In this document: positions 1 through 6,481 of the stretch, in pieces | Layout of the letters: every line of letters starts with the position of its first letter | How positions within the stretch are numbered: the stretch's first letter is position 1 | NCBI GenBank assembly: GCA_900551155.1 | Contig: URVA01000045.1 | Coordinates: 1 to 10,706 of the forward strand | From: an uncultured Eggerthella sp. | GTDB taxonomy: Bacteria; Actinomycetota; Coriobacteriia; Coriobacteriales; Eggerthellaceae | Direction: 5' to 3' | Length of the DNA stretch: 10,706 nt | The notes under the pieces: model-generated | Databases searched by the model: none | The model's input: the letters and a program-made list of their open reading frames with translations, nothing else | Told to the model about the DNA's origin: nothing | Made by a program: the position numbers and the translations under genes

Positions 1-1
1 C

Positions 2-127
2 AAACGTCTTGTGACCCCTCAATGCGCCTGGTTAAAGTATAGAAAAGCGCAGATTGACTGTGCTCATCAGGAAAGCTTTATCAGCGAACGGCGTGAAAGT
101 ATCAGGTCATTGGCTTGCGGTGATTAA
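2..127 (+). CDS. Possible C-terminal end of an upstream gene (5' partial, unidentified)
   Basis: One frame stays open from the window edge to a TAA at 125-127, giving about 41 codons rich in charged residues (contains SERRESIRSLACGD at the end). The other frames I checked here are closed. Base composition is visibly richer in GC than the AT-rich stretch that follows, which fits a coding-to-intergenic boundary at 127. I do not recognise a family, and an open frame this short could arise by chance. If real, it is the tail of a gene transcribed in the same direction as the downstream dehydrogenase. Confidence 0.3.
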   Translation, partial: KRLVTPQCAWLKYRKAQIDCAHQESFISERRESIRSLACGD

Positions 128-185
128 AAAATAGCTTCGAAATAATTCATCTAGGTTATAAAACTATGCAAAGGTTGAAGTTATT

Positions 186-210
186 GTATTGATTTACGGC
201 GTTACAATAC
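186..210. promoter_or_regulatory. Inverted repeat overlapping a -10-like box upstream of the alcohol dehydrogenase
   Basis: Arms GTATTG (186-191) and CAATAC (205-210) are exact reverse complements separated by 13 bp. The hexamer TACAAT at 203-208 overlaps the right arm and resembles a -10 element for the + strand. No convincing -35 lies 16-18 bp upstream. A dyad over the -10 is a common position for a repressor operator, or for an activator acting at a promoter with a weak -35. Neither the promoter nor the factor is proven. Confidence 0.3.
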
Positions 211-244
211 GCCATGGAAAGTACTGTATCTGCAGAATATGCAG

Positions 245-258
245 GTAAGTCAACTTAC
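245..258. promoter_or_regulatory. Second dyad (GTAAGT-CA-ACTTAC) in the dehydrogenase leader
   Basis: Exact 6-bp arms with a 2-bp centre lie about 75 bp before the preferred start codon and about 37 bp downstream of the -10-like box at 203-208, so it would sit in the 5' untranslated region. It could be an operator half of a two-site arrangement with the dyad at 186-210, or a small RNA hairpin. The whole stretch 128-331 otherwise shows no gene. Confidence 0.25.
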
Positions 259-331
259 TAGGTTGCTCTTGCAGAGCTTTTTAGGGCAATTTGTACAGGG
301 GTTTTATTTCGTTTCAATGAATGGGGATCTC

Positions 332-1531
332 ATGAACGATTTCACTTTTTATTCACCAACCGAATTTGTATTCGGACGCGCTATGACCGACCATGTGGGC
401 GAAAAACTTCAGCCTAAGGGCTACAAGCGAGTATTGCTTGTGTATGGAAAGGGATCGGTTGTTCGTTCTGGCACGCTTGATCGCGTAAAGAAATCACTTG
501 AAGCTCAGGGGATTGAGTATGCGGATTTAGCGGGTGTTCGTCCAAATCCTGAAGTTAATCAGGTGCGCGAAGGTATCGATATTGCGCGTGCCTTTGATGC
601 AGATTGTGTATTAGCAGTTGGTGGTGGTAGTACGATTGACTGCGCTAAAGCAATCTCTATCGGCGTTTATTACGATGGCGATGTATGGGATTTCTTTAGT
701 GGTAAAGCTACCGCTACTAAGTGCTTGCCTGTGTGTTGTGTTCTTACTATTCCAGCAGCTGGTTCTGAAGGTTCTAATTCTTGTGTCATCAGCAACGATG
801 AAATTAACGAAAAGAACGGTTTAGGTAATGAACTGTTCCGTCCTGTTGTTTCGATCATGGATCCAGAACTTACCTTTACCTTGCCACAATATCAAACGGC
901 AGCTGGTATTACCGATATGATTGCTCATATCTGCGAACGTTATTTCAGTGGTGCACCCGCAGTACCTGTGACCGATAACATTGCCTGTGGTTTGATTCGT
1001 GCCATTATTGATTCTGCTGAAAAGTTAGTAGATAACCCACAAGACTATAACGCTCGTGCCAACATCATGTGGGCAGGTACGTTGGCTCATAACGATTTAG
1101 CTGGTTGCGGTCGCGCGAAGGGTGGACGCGCTGGTGGTTGGGAGAGCCATGCACTTGAGCATGCGTTATCGGCAATCAATCCAAAGGTTGCTCATGGTGC
1201 TGGACTGGCAGTTATTATGCCTGCTTGGATGCGCTATGTGTGGCGTGAAGACCCACAGCGCTTCTTGAACTTTGGTTATGACGTATTTGGTATTGAGCCT
1301 AAAGATCAGCTTGATTCTTCAATTGAAGAAGCGGTCGAAAGCATTATTGCTGAACTTCAAGATTTCTTCGCTCGTCAGACGATGCCTACCACATTAGGAG
1401 AACTTGGTTTTACCGAGGCTGATGTAGACACGTTGGTTGATATTGTTATTGCAGCTAAAGGCAACCCCTTTGGAGTATTTAAGCCTCTCACTGCAGAAGA
1501 TGCAAAGGCAATCTACTTGTCTGCATTTTAG
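332..1531 (+). CDS. Iron-containing alcohol dehydrogenase, BdhA/YqhD-like (butanol dehydrogenase type)
   Basis: Cytoplasmic group III (iron-dependent) alcohol dehydrogenase, 399 aa, close to the usual 385-400 aa. It should interconvert aldehydes and primary alcohols using NAD(P)H, typically as a fermentative electron sink or aldehyde detoxifier. The N-terminus MNDFTFYSPTEFVFG is characteristic of the BdhA/YqhD branch. A Rossmann-like nucleotide site shows YGKGS (38-42) and GGGSTID (97-103). Probable metal ligands are D195, H199, H273 and H288 (TDMIAH, SHALEH, VAHG). Start choice: ATG 332 has GGGGA at 323-327, and family homology begins there. ATG 317 is possible. The open frame runs up to 239, but that extension has no ribosome site and no family match. 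The gene is probably monocistronic, ending convergently with the histidine kinase. Exact substrate and cofactor preference cannot be read from sequence alone. Confidence 0.93.
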   Translation: MNDFTFYSPTEFVFGRAMTDHVGEKLQPKGYKRVLLVYGKGSVVRSGTLDRVKKSLEAQGIEYADLAGVRPNPEVNQVREGIDIARAFDADCVLAVGGGSTIDCAKAISIGVYYDGDVWDFFSGKATATKCLPVCCVLTIPAAGSEGSNSCVISNDEINEKNGLGNELFRPVVSIMDPELTFTLPQYQTAAGITDMIAHICERYFSGAPAVPVTDNIACGLIRAIIDSAEKLVDNPQDYNARANIMWAGTLAHNDLAGCGRAKGGRAGGWESHALEHALSAINPKVAHGAGLAVIMPAWMRYVWREDPQRFLNFGYDVFGIEPKDQLDSSIEEAVESIIAELQDFFARQTMPTTLGELGFTEADVDTLVDIVIAAKGNPFGVFKPLTAEDAKAIYLSAF

Positions 1532-1550
1532 TAGATTAGAGTTCAGATTT

Positions 1551-1583
1551 ATCTAATACTATTAGATTACAGAGTGATTTTTT
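1551..1583 (+). terminator. Weak candidate terminator between convergent genes
   Basis: A 7-bp AT-only stem, ATCTAAT (1551-1557) and ATTAGAT (1561-1567), closes a 3-nt loop. A run of six T follows at 1578-1583, about 10 nt after the stem. An alternative partner for the left arm is ATTAGA at 1535-1540. The stem has little GC and the T-run is not adjacent, so this is a poor intrinsic terminator. It is simply the best candidate in the 63-bp gap between two converging genes. Confidence 0.3.
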
Positions 1584-1594
1584 ATTCCTATGAA

Positions 1595-2947
1595 TCAACA
1601 AGCAGGGATGAATAATCGAAAAATAGTAACTCCATGCTCGCTTGTGGCGGTAATGTCTCCGCCATGAGCGAGCATTATTTCTTTTGCGATTGCAAGGCCA
1701 AGTCCTGCTCCGCCTTGCTTAGAATTTCTAGATGTATCTTCACGGAAGAATTTTTCAAAAATGCTTTGTAAATGAGTTGGTGAAATTTCTTTACCTTTAT
1801 TTTCAATGGCAATCACATTTCCCTTGGGCGTTGGGATAAGTTTCATCGTGATAGTGCTTTGAGGTTCTGCATAGGCAAGCGCATTGCGCATGACGTTTGA
1901 TACGGCTCGTGCGAGTTTTTCGGGGTCAGCAAAGATTTGAAATTCATTATTGTATGAACCATTTGCAAATACAGGTTTAGTGTTGTTTGTTTTGTCTGGT
2001 TGGAGAGATTCGGTTGGCTGGAACGAGTTAGCTTGGAACGTCTTATGCGATTCGGCTGGCTGTAGTGGCTTTACTTCAATCGAGAGCTGTTTATGTTTTG
2101 CTTCGGGGTAAAAGTCATCAGCTATTTGCTGGCAGAAAAGTTCAAGGTTAAAGGTTTCCCGTTCGATGGGAATTGACTGCAAATTGTAACGAGTTATTTC
2201 GAAGAATTCGTCAATTAATCTCTCTAAGTGCTCGGCTTTGTCTAGTGCGATTTCGGCATAGTGGCGTCTTTGCTCATCGGGAAGAGTATTCGTTTCTTTG
2301 AGTAAGGTTAAGTATCCAAGTATGGAAGTGAGCGGCGTTTTTATGTCGTGTGCCAGGTAAGCAACTAATTCATTTTTGCGTTTTTCGGCACTTATTGCAT
2401 GCTGCTCAGCTTCTATAGATTGTGCTTTAATCTCCGAAAGTTCGCTTCTTACAATGGAAAGATCGTCGGGAAGATCTACGTGGCTATCTTTGCTGTTTAA
2501 TAGTTTTCCTACGGAGGACGAAAGCGTATCGAAGTACTGAAGCGACTTGTTAAGAACAATAAACGCAATAATGAGCGTGCCAATGAAGTAGAGACAGAGT
2601 GCTACTGGTAGTTTTAAGGACCTTATAAAATAATAGGTAGTTAAATCGCGAACCGCATATTGTATGGATCCGTCGTCTGTAGTTCCTGAGTATACATCCA
2701 TGTTTGAAAGCTGTTTCGATGAAGATTCGGTCACAAAAGCATCGTATTGTTCGGGTGTAAAATACTGCCATTCAGATGTTTTCTCTGCGATTAGGTTAGC
2801 AAAATCGGGGACCCAATAGGTATTTGCCCACAGAGCAATTACTCCAAAACAAAGGGTATAGATAGTCAAGTAAACAAGTGTTTTTCGAAAGAGTATTCCT
2901 CGAAGTATTCGTGCTTGAGGGCTTTTTGTGCTGTTGAAAGAATTCAT
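1595..2947 (-). CDS. VanS-like membrane sensor histidine kinase
   Basis: Inner-membrane sensor kinase of 450 aa that should autophosphorylate and pass phosphate to the regulator encoded just upstream. Two membrane segments (about 22-42 and 113-132) flank an extracytoplasmic loop of about 70 residues, the likely sensor. After a linker and coiled region comes the dimerisation domain with LAHDIKTPLTSILGY, phospho-acceptor H200, followed by the ATPase domain: N box NVMRNALAYA (351-360), ENKGKEIS in the G1 position, FEKFFRED (397-404) and G2 box GGAGLGLAIAKEI (412-424). The HDIKTPLTSI pattern and the C-terminal half are typical of the VanS group. Oddity: about 35 extra residues (around 295-335) with repeated QPxES units sit between the two catalytic subdomains. 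ATG 2947 is preceded by GGAA at a good distance, 19 nt after the regulator stop, so the two genes form an operon. No vanHAX-type genes are nearby, so glycopeptide resistance should not be assumed. Confidence 0.92.
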   Translation of the reverse strand: MNSFNSTKSPQARILRGILFRKTLVYLTIYTLCFGVIALWANTYWVPDFANLIAEKTSEWQYFTPEQYDAFVTESSSKQLSNMDVYSGTTDDGSIQYAVRDLTTYYFIRSLKLPVALCLYFIGTLIIAFIVLNKSLQYFDTLSSSVGKLLNSKDSHVDLPDDLSIVRSELSEIKAQSIEAEQHAISAEKRKNELVAYLAHDIKTPLTSILGYLTLLKETNTLPDEQRRHYAEIALDKAEHLERLIDEFFEITRYNLQSIPIERETFNLELFCQQIADDFYPEAKHKQLSIEVKPLQPAESHKTFQANSFQPTESLQPDKTNNTKPVFANGSYNNEFQIFADPEKLARAVSNVMRNALAYAEPQSTITMKLIPTPKGNVIAIENKGKEISPTHLQSIFEKFFREDTSRNSKQGGAGLGLAIAKEIMLAHGGDITATSEHGVTIFRLFIPAC

Positions 2948-2966
2948 GTGGTATTGTTCCGTATCG

Positions 2967-3662
2967 TTAGATAGTAATTTTGTAGCCTACGCCCCAAGCG
3001 GTATCAATAAAGGTTTCAGAGCTATCAATTTCAGCTAACTTTTTTCTTAAGTGTCGTATATGGACCATAACCGTGTTTGCATCGGAAGAATTGTAGGGAC
3101 TTTGCCAGACTGCTTCAAATAAATCCTTGGTAGAAACAGGGCTTCCTTTGGCTTTGAGAAGAAGTTCAAGGATAGAAAATTCTTTGGGAGTAAGATGAAG
3201 CGGCTCGTCGTGCAAGGAAGCACTATGGGACTGGGTGTCTATAAAAAGATCTTTTGCTTGCAACACTGTTTGAGACGCATCGCGGGATGTGGTGTGACTA
3301 CGACGAAGTCGTGCTTTTACACGAGCAACTAGTTCACGGGGTTTAAACGGCTTTGATACATAGTCATCGGCACCTAGCATAAAGCCAATTACTTTGTCAG
3401 TTTCTTCGTCTTTTGCCGAAAGAAAAATAAGGGGAATATCGGTTGTTTCACGAAGTTTCCGACAGAGTTCAAATCCATCCATACCAGGCATCATTATGTC
3501 GAGTATGGCAAGGTCAAACGACTGGTTGCGAAAAGCAGTAAGGGCTTCTTCCCCAGAATAGCAAGCATAAACATTCATACCTTCTTGGGATAAGAGGGTA
3601 GCAACCAGCTGTGCAATTTCGATTTCATCATCAACGACAAGTATGTGCGGAGTGGTATTCAT
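2967..3662 (-). CDS. OmpR/VanR-family response regulator
   Basis: DNA-binding response regulator of 231 aa, standard OmpR-family length. The receiver domain (about 5-118) has the acidic pair D11/D12, phospho-acceptor D55 in LDIMMPGMDG, switch residue S82 and conserved K104 in YVSKPF. The winged-helix DNA-binding domain spans about 150-231, with LTPKEFSILELL and the recognition-helix region TVMVHIRHLRKKL. It is first in an operon with the VanS-like kinase and diverges from the C39 peptidase gene. Start: the ATG at 3662 matches where the family fold begins. An upstream in-frame TTG at 3695 would add 11 non-conserved residues. No clear Shine-Dalgarno precedes 3662, whereas TAGAAT on the minus strand (3675-3670) would place a transcript start almost at the ATG, so a leaderless message is possible. 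Phased CTTAAG boxes at 3713-3739 are probable targets of this protein. Confidence 0.93.
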   Translation of the reverse strand: MNTTPHILVVDDEIEIAQLVATLLSQEGMNVYACYSGEEALTAFRNQSFDLAILDIMMPGMDGFELCRKLRETTDIPLIFLSAKDEETDKVIGFMLGADDYVSKPFKPRELVARVKARLRRSHTTSRDASQTVLQAKDLFIDTQSHSASLHDEPLHLTPKEFSILELLLKAKGSPVSTKDLFEAVWQSPYNSSDANTVMVHIRHLRKKLAEIDSSETFIDTAWGVGYKITI

Positions 3663-3712
3663 GGACTTAATTCTAGTATGGGAGAAACAAAGCAAAAGCG
3701 AAAACGTTAATC

Positions 3713-3739
3713 TTTAAGGAAATCTTAAGCCTTCTTAAG
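3713..3739. promoter_or_regulatory. Tandem TTTAAG/CTTAAG boxes, probable response-regulator binding sites
   Basis: TTTAAG (3713-3718), CTTAAG (3724-3729) and CTTAAG (3734-3739) start 11 and then 10 bp apart, that is on one face of the helix. A fourth TTTAAG at 3767-3772 lies 33 bp after the third, again in phase. The first pair has the layout NTTAAG-N5-NTTAAG, known for the OmpR-family regulator CiaR of streptococci, and direct repeats about 11 bp apart are general for this regulator family. The cluster sits midway between the regulator operon and the divergent peptidase. I infer control of one or both by the adjacent regulator. No strong -10/-35 pair is visible for the peptidase; TTGTTG (3744-3749) with TTTAAG (3767-3772) is the best weak candidate. 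Confidence 0.5.
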
Positions 3740-3819
3740 GAACTTGTTGATTGGCCTCAAGAGACATTTAAGGTGGGTTCGAATTAGTGTTTTGGCAGAC
3801 CAAGAGAAAGGTTGTCAAA

Positions 3820-4539
3820 ATGGCTGATCGTTACAATAACTATTCGCGCTTTACCTATTCTGTTACTCCGTATAGGACCAGCGCCTATCGAGCTAATCAT
3901 GCAAGGAAGCCTTTAAGAACAATTCTATTTGGCGTTATAGCCCTTCTATTTGTTTCATTTTTCGCCTGGAGTCTTATTAATGGTCTTCCAAGTTCAATGC
4001 TAACACGCGATATTATGCCGCCTTCAAGTACCCCTCAAAGTGAATGGCAGGCAGGACAGGTGCCATATTTGTATCAAACAGACCCTCAGTGGGCTGATGA
4101 ATCTTATTCGGGCGGAACGGTAGCAGAAAATGCATGTGGTCCTATGAGTTTGGCAATGGTGTATGCCTATTTCAAGGGTTCTGATGCTTATAGCCCACTA
4201 GATATGTGTGCCTTTGCGGAAAAGAATGGCTATGCCGTTGATGGGGCAACGTCGTGGAGTTTTATGAGCGAAGGTGCCGAAATGTTAGGGTTGAATGGCA
4301 AACAGCTCGCGTTAGACAAGGGAAGGGTAGTAAACGAGTTACAGGCAGGACATCCCATTATTTGCATTATGGGACCGGGGGATTTTACTCGATCGGGACA
4401 CTTTATTGTCCTTGCGGGAATAAACGATGACGGAACCATTCAAGTACACGATTCGAATAGTTCCGTTCGTTCAAATACGAAGTGGGATTTAGAGACCATA
4501 TTAGGTCAATGTCAAGGTCTTTGGGTGTATTCCTGGTAA
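3820..4539 (+). CDS. Membrane-anchored C39-type (papain-fold) cysteine peptidase
   Basis: A 239-aa protein with a short basic, Tyr-rich cytoplasmic N-terminus, one membrane segment (about 32-55) and an extracellular domain resembling Peptidase_C39_2. Landmarks are VPYLYQTDPQWADESY with candidate oxyanion-hole Q86, catalytic C106 in NACGPMSLAMVYAYF, catalytic H194 in SGHFIVLAGI, and D211 in VHDSNS as the third residue. Topology places the catalytic domain outside the membrane, where it may cleave an envelope or secreted protein or peptide; the substrate is unknown. It lacks the ABC-transporter domains of bacteriocin-processing C39 exporters. Start ATG 3820 has AGAAAGG (3805-3811) 8 nt upstream. 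The in-frame GTG at 3787 has no such site. Divergent placement from a VanRS-like pair, with shared regulator boxes, suggests it is part of that envelope response. Confidence 0.82.
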   Translation: MADRYNNYSRFTYSVTPYRTSAYRANHARKPLRTILFGVIALLFVSFFAWSLINGLPSSMLTRDIMPPSSTPQSEWQAGQVPYLYQTDPQWADESYSGGTVAENACGPMSLAMVYAYFKGSDAYSPLDMCAFAEKNGYAVDGATSWSFMSEGAEMLGLNGKQLALDKGRVVNELQAGHPIICIMGPGDFTRSGHFIVLAGINDDGTIQVHDSNSSVRSNTKWDLETILGQCQGLWVYSW

Positions 4540-4569
4540 GTGTCAGCAATAAGGATCATCGATAGCACG

Positions 4570-4681
4570 GCAGCTTTTGCAGTAGCGCCGTAATAATAGC
4601 AGCTCTATTGTGGTGCTGGAACGATTGCAACTCTAAAGTAGCGCCCATCGATTGCAGCTTTTATAGCAGCGCCGGAACGAT
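4570..4681. repeat. Four-copy degenerate tandem repeat (27-29 bp) overlapping the permease 3' end
   Basis: Units begin at 4570, 4599, 4627 and 4654, each opening with GCAGCT or GCAACT and continuing to a GCGCC or GTGCT core, mostly ending near AACGAT. Unit 1 and unit 4 match at about 22 of 28 positions. Units 2 and 4 share the tail GGAACGAT, with differences in the preceding core being transitions. The fourth unit runs into the last codons and stop of the permease gene. On the minus strand unit 4 encodes IVPALL-stop, unit 2 in the same phase reads IVPAPQ-stop and unit 1 reads IITALLQ. The array therefore looks like repeated duplication of the permease 3' end. A bulged hairpin (CGGC 4568-4571 with GCCG 4587-4590) is possible, but no T-run follows. 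Confidence 0.6.
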
Positions 4682-6145
4682 ATAAAGCGCCAATGCAATT
4701 ACTACAGCAATTGCAGTAACAACCGACCATATCTTAAATTCTTTGTCCATCTTTGTTTTTTCTTCAGGACTAGGATCGGGTGTTTCGATTGCGGCAAGAA
4801 TAGGGCTTTTGGCTGTTTTGTATTTTGCACGACAGCAAGCAAAAATGATAAGACCAATAACACACCATGCAACGCCAGTAATTATGGCTTCAGGAACTAA
4901 TTGGGTCATCATAATAACGTAGATAATAACGCTGATAGGAGCACCAATAAGGAGCCCTGGTACTTTGAAAGGGCGCTTAAGATCGGGCAATTTTTTACGA
5001 AGTCCAAATGCCGCCGCAATGCCGATAACGTAATAGAACAAGTCGGCGAAAAGACTTAGGTTCGAAATGTATATAAGCGAATTAGTAGCCACAAGTCCAA
5101 CCGTAATAATACCGAGGACGCAAATTGCCACATAAGGCGTTTGGAAACGAGGATGCAATTTAGCAAACACCTTAGGAAACGCGCCATCGCGTGCCATGGT
5201 GTACAGATAGCGGGGTGGTACGGCAAGACTTGCGTTCATGGTAGAAAAGTCGCCGCCGAAAGCAATACCAGCTGCGAGTAATAAAAGAGGAAATCCTAAA
5301 ATACCGGCGCTCATCATAGCTTCGGCGTAAGGGGCAGAAGATTCCGCAACTGCACTTAATCCCTCGGGCGGAACGAGGCCCACTAAAAACCACTGGAACA
5401 AAGCGTTTACGGCAAAAATGATAAACGGAGCAAGAATCAATGCGCGAGGAATATTGATATGGGGGTATTTAATTTCTTCACCCATCGCGCAACAAGTTTC
5501 AAACCCTGCAAAGCACCACCAAATCATAGCTACTGCAGCAATGAATCCGCCAGCTCCCATGCCAGATAAGAAATCGGGAGTTTCTACAAAGTTAGGTAGA
5601 GAAACATTGGGAATCATGGTTAGGAACCAGATAACCGCAACACCCCAGAAGAAGAACATAAAACCGTTTTGCAAACGACCTGTAACTTGAACGCCTCGCA
5701 CATTGGTAATGATAAAAAATATTAGGACGATACATGCCAAGAGGGCATCATCTATGGGAAGTTCTACGCCAAAGGCGGCAAACATAGTTTTGAAGTAGTA
5801 ACTAAAGGCAAGCGATTCGCCTGCGGTTACCGAGACAAGCGAAATAACGAAGTTCCATCCTGCTAAAAAGCCAAAGGGACGCCCAATACCAAGGGAAGCA
5901 TAGCGATAGGTGCCGCCCGCATAGGGAAGAGACGCACCCATTTCACCGTAAAGAAGGGCTGGGTAAACACTGATTACCATGGCGATAAACGTAGCAAGAA
6001 TAACTGCTGCTCCCATTTGGCCAACGATGTTGCCGCCAGTGGTGAACAAGCCAACGCCAATAACGGTACCGGCAGTTATAGTAATAGCCTCACGTAAACC
6101 GAAGGTTCTACGAAGTGTTACGGTTTCGCTTGTTTGCTCGCTCAT
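4661..6145 (-). CDS. APC-superfamily amino acid permease
   Basis: Integral membrane transporter of 494 aa, expected to move an amino acid or amine across the inner membrane by proton symport or exchange; the substrate is not identifiable here. TM1 carries the unwound substrate-binding motif GTVIGVGLF (26-34). The TM6 region has WWCFAGFETCCAMGEEIKYP (209-228) followed by HINIPRA. The loop after TM8 has RYLYTMARDGAFPKVF (312-327). About 12 hydrophobic segments end near 438. After a hydrophilic stretch (440-470) there is one more hydrophobic helix (about 473-492), which is unusual and would put the C-terminus on the outside. ATG 6145 has AGGAAAGGAAA just upstream, a strong ribosome site. It converges with the peptidase gene and diverges from the UvrA-like gene. 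Its stop codon lies in the last unit of a tandem repeat. Confidence 0.9.
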   Translation of the reverse strand: MSEQTSETVTLRRTFGLREAITITAGTVIGVGLFTTGGNIVGQMGAAVILATFIAMVISVYPALLYGEMGASLPYAGGTYRYASLGIGRPFGFLAGWNFVISLVSVTAGESLAFSYYFKTMFAAFGVELPIDDALLACIVLIFFIITNVRGVQVTGRLQNGFMFFFWGVAVIWFLTMIPNVSLPNFVETPDFLSGMGAGGFIAAVAMIWWCFAGFETCCAMGEEIKYPHINIPRALILAPFIIFAVNALFQWFLVGLVPPEGLSAVAESSAPYAEAMMSAGILGFPLLLLAAGIAFGGDFSTMNASLAVPPRYLYTMARDGAFPKVFAKLHPRFQTPYVAICVLGIITVGLVATNSLIYISNLSLFADLFYYVIGIAAAFGLRKKLPDLKRPFKVPGLLIGAPISVIIYVIMMTQLVPEAIITGVAWCVIGLIIFACCRAKYKTAKSPILAAIETPDPSPEEKTKMDKEFKIWSVVTAIAVVIALALYIVPALL

Positions 6146-6270
6146 AGTTTCCTTTCCTGGATTCTTTTATTAGCTACGCTTCTAGACGATTCTTGTCGAA
6201 GCACGCTGTGGTTTGGCCTTTGGTGGCAAAGTGCTAAACACTCTAGGCAGCTATCTGGCATTCGCCTGTA

Positions 6271-6298
6271 CTTTACTACAGTAAAGCGATAAAGCGAT
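6271..6298. promoter_or_regulatory. Palindrome CTTTACT-AC-AGTAAAG followed by tandem AAAGCGAT, candidate operator
   Basis: Seven-bp perfect arms (6271-6277 and 6280-6286) flank a 2-bp centre. They merge into two head-to-tail copies of AAAGCGAT (6283-6290 and 6291-6298). It lies in the 381-bp divergent gap between the permease (125 bp from its start) and the UvrA-like gene. Arm length and spacing suit a dimeric regulator. It could serve either gene. No regulator gene lies in this gap. Confidence 0.4.
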
Positions 6299-6333
6299 GT
6301 CCGTTAGTGTAGTTATTTGCAAAGACTTCAGCA

Positions 6334-6345
6334 ACAAAATTTTGT
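6334..6345. promoter_or_regulatory. Perfect 12-bp palindrome ACAAAATTTTGT
   Basis: An exact self-complementary 12-mer in the divergent permease/UvrA-like intergenic region, about 180 bp before the UvrA-like start. It may be an operator or part of an AT-rich promoter. TTGTAA at 6342-6347 resembles a -35 box, but no -10 is seen at the right distance. Confidence 0.25.
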
Positions 6346-6360
6346 AACAGGACTCGGTAA

Positions 6361-6384
6361 ATGGCTTTTCGCGAAATGATTTAA
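6361..6384 (+). CDS. Possible leader peptide MAFREMI in front of the UvrA-like gene
   Basis: ATG at 6361 has AGGA (6349-6352) 8 nt upstream and is followed by six codons and a TAA. It lies about 140 bp before the UvrA-like start. A 10-bp palindrome TTTCGCGAAA (6367-6376) falls inside it, and a stem-loop lies downstream at 6461-6481. Leader peptides with downstream hairpins are a known way to induce ABC-type antibiotic resistance genes by ribosome stalling, but an AGGA plus a seven-codon frame can easily occur by chance. Confidence 0.18.
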   Translation: MAFREMI

Positions 6385-6460
6385 ACTGTTGGAAACAAAA
6401 GTACCTAAGCACCTATGGGTTGTTCGAAGAGATAAAGCGAGCATGAAGATACAAGCAAAA

Positions 6461-6481
6461 AGATGCAAACGAAAAGCATCT
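6461..6481 (+). promoter_or_regulatory. Stem-loop in the UvrA-like gene leader
   Basis: AGATGC (6461-6466) and GCATCT (6476-6481) pair perfectly around a 9-nt A-rich loop. A second weaker stem, TCCG with CGGA, ends just before the AGGAAAG ribosome site (6512-6518). No T-run follows either stem, so neither is an intrinsic terminator. They could affect access to the ribosome site. Confidence 0.25.

Noticed and set aside
239..331. N-terminal extension of the alcohol dehydrogenase from ATG 239
   Set aside because: No ribosome site precedes it, the extension is not part of the family, and the region contains a dyad. The MNDFTFYSP start at 332 fits the family.
1595..3662. Glycopeptide resistance (vanR/vanS) cluster
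   Set aside because: The two proteins are of that type, but no D-Ala-D-Lac/Ser ligase, dehydrogenase or VanX/VanY gene is in the window. VanRS-like pairs are common without resistance.
3820..4539. Bacteriocin-processing C39 transporter
   Set aside because: The protein is only 239 aa with a single membrane helix and no ABC transporter domains, and no precursor peptide with a double-glycine leader was seen nearby.
4570..4681. CRISPR-like periodicity of 27-29 bp
   Set aside because: The units follow each other directly with no unique spacers, differ from one another, and there are no cas genes. It is a degenerate tandem repeat.
5418..5690. Open frame on the + strand opposite the APC permease
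   Set aside because: Antisense to well-conserved permease helices, with no ribosome site or recognisable domain.
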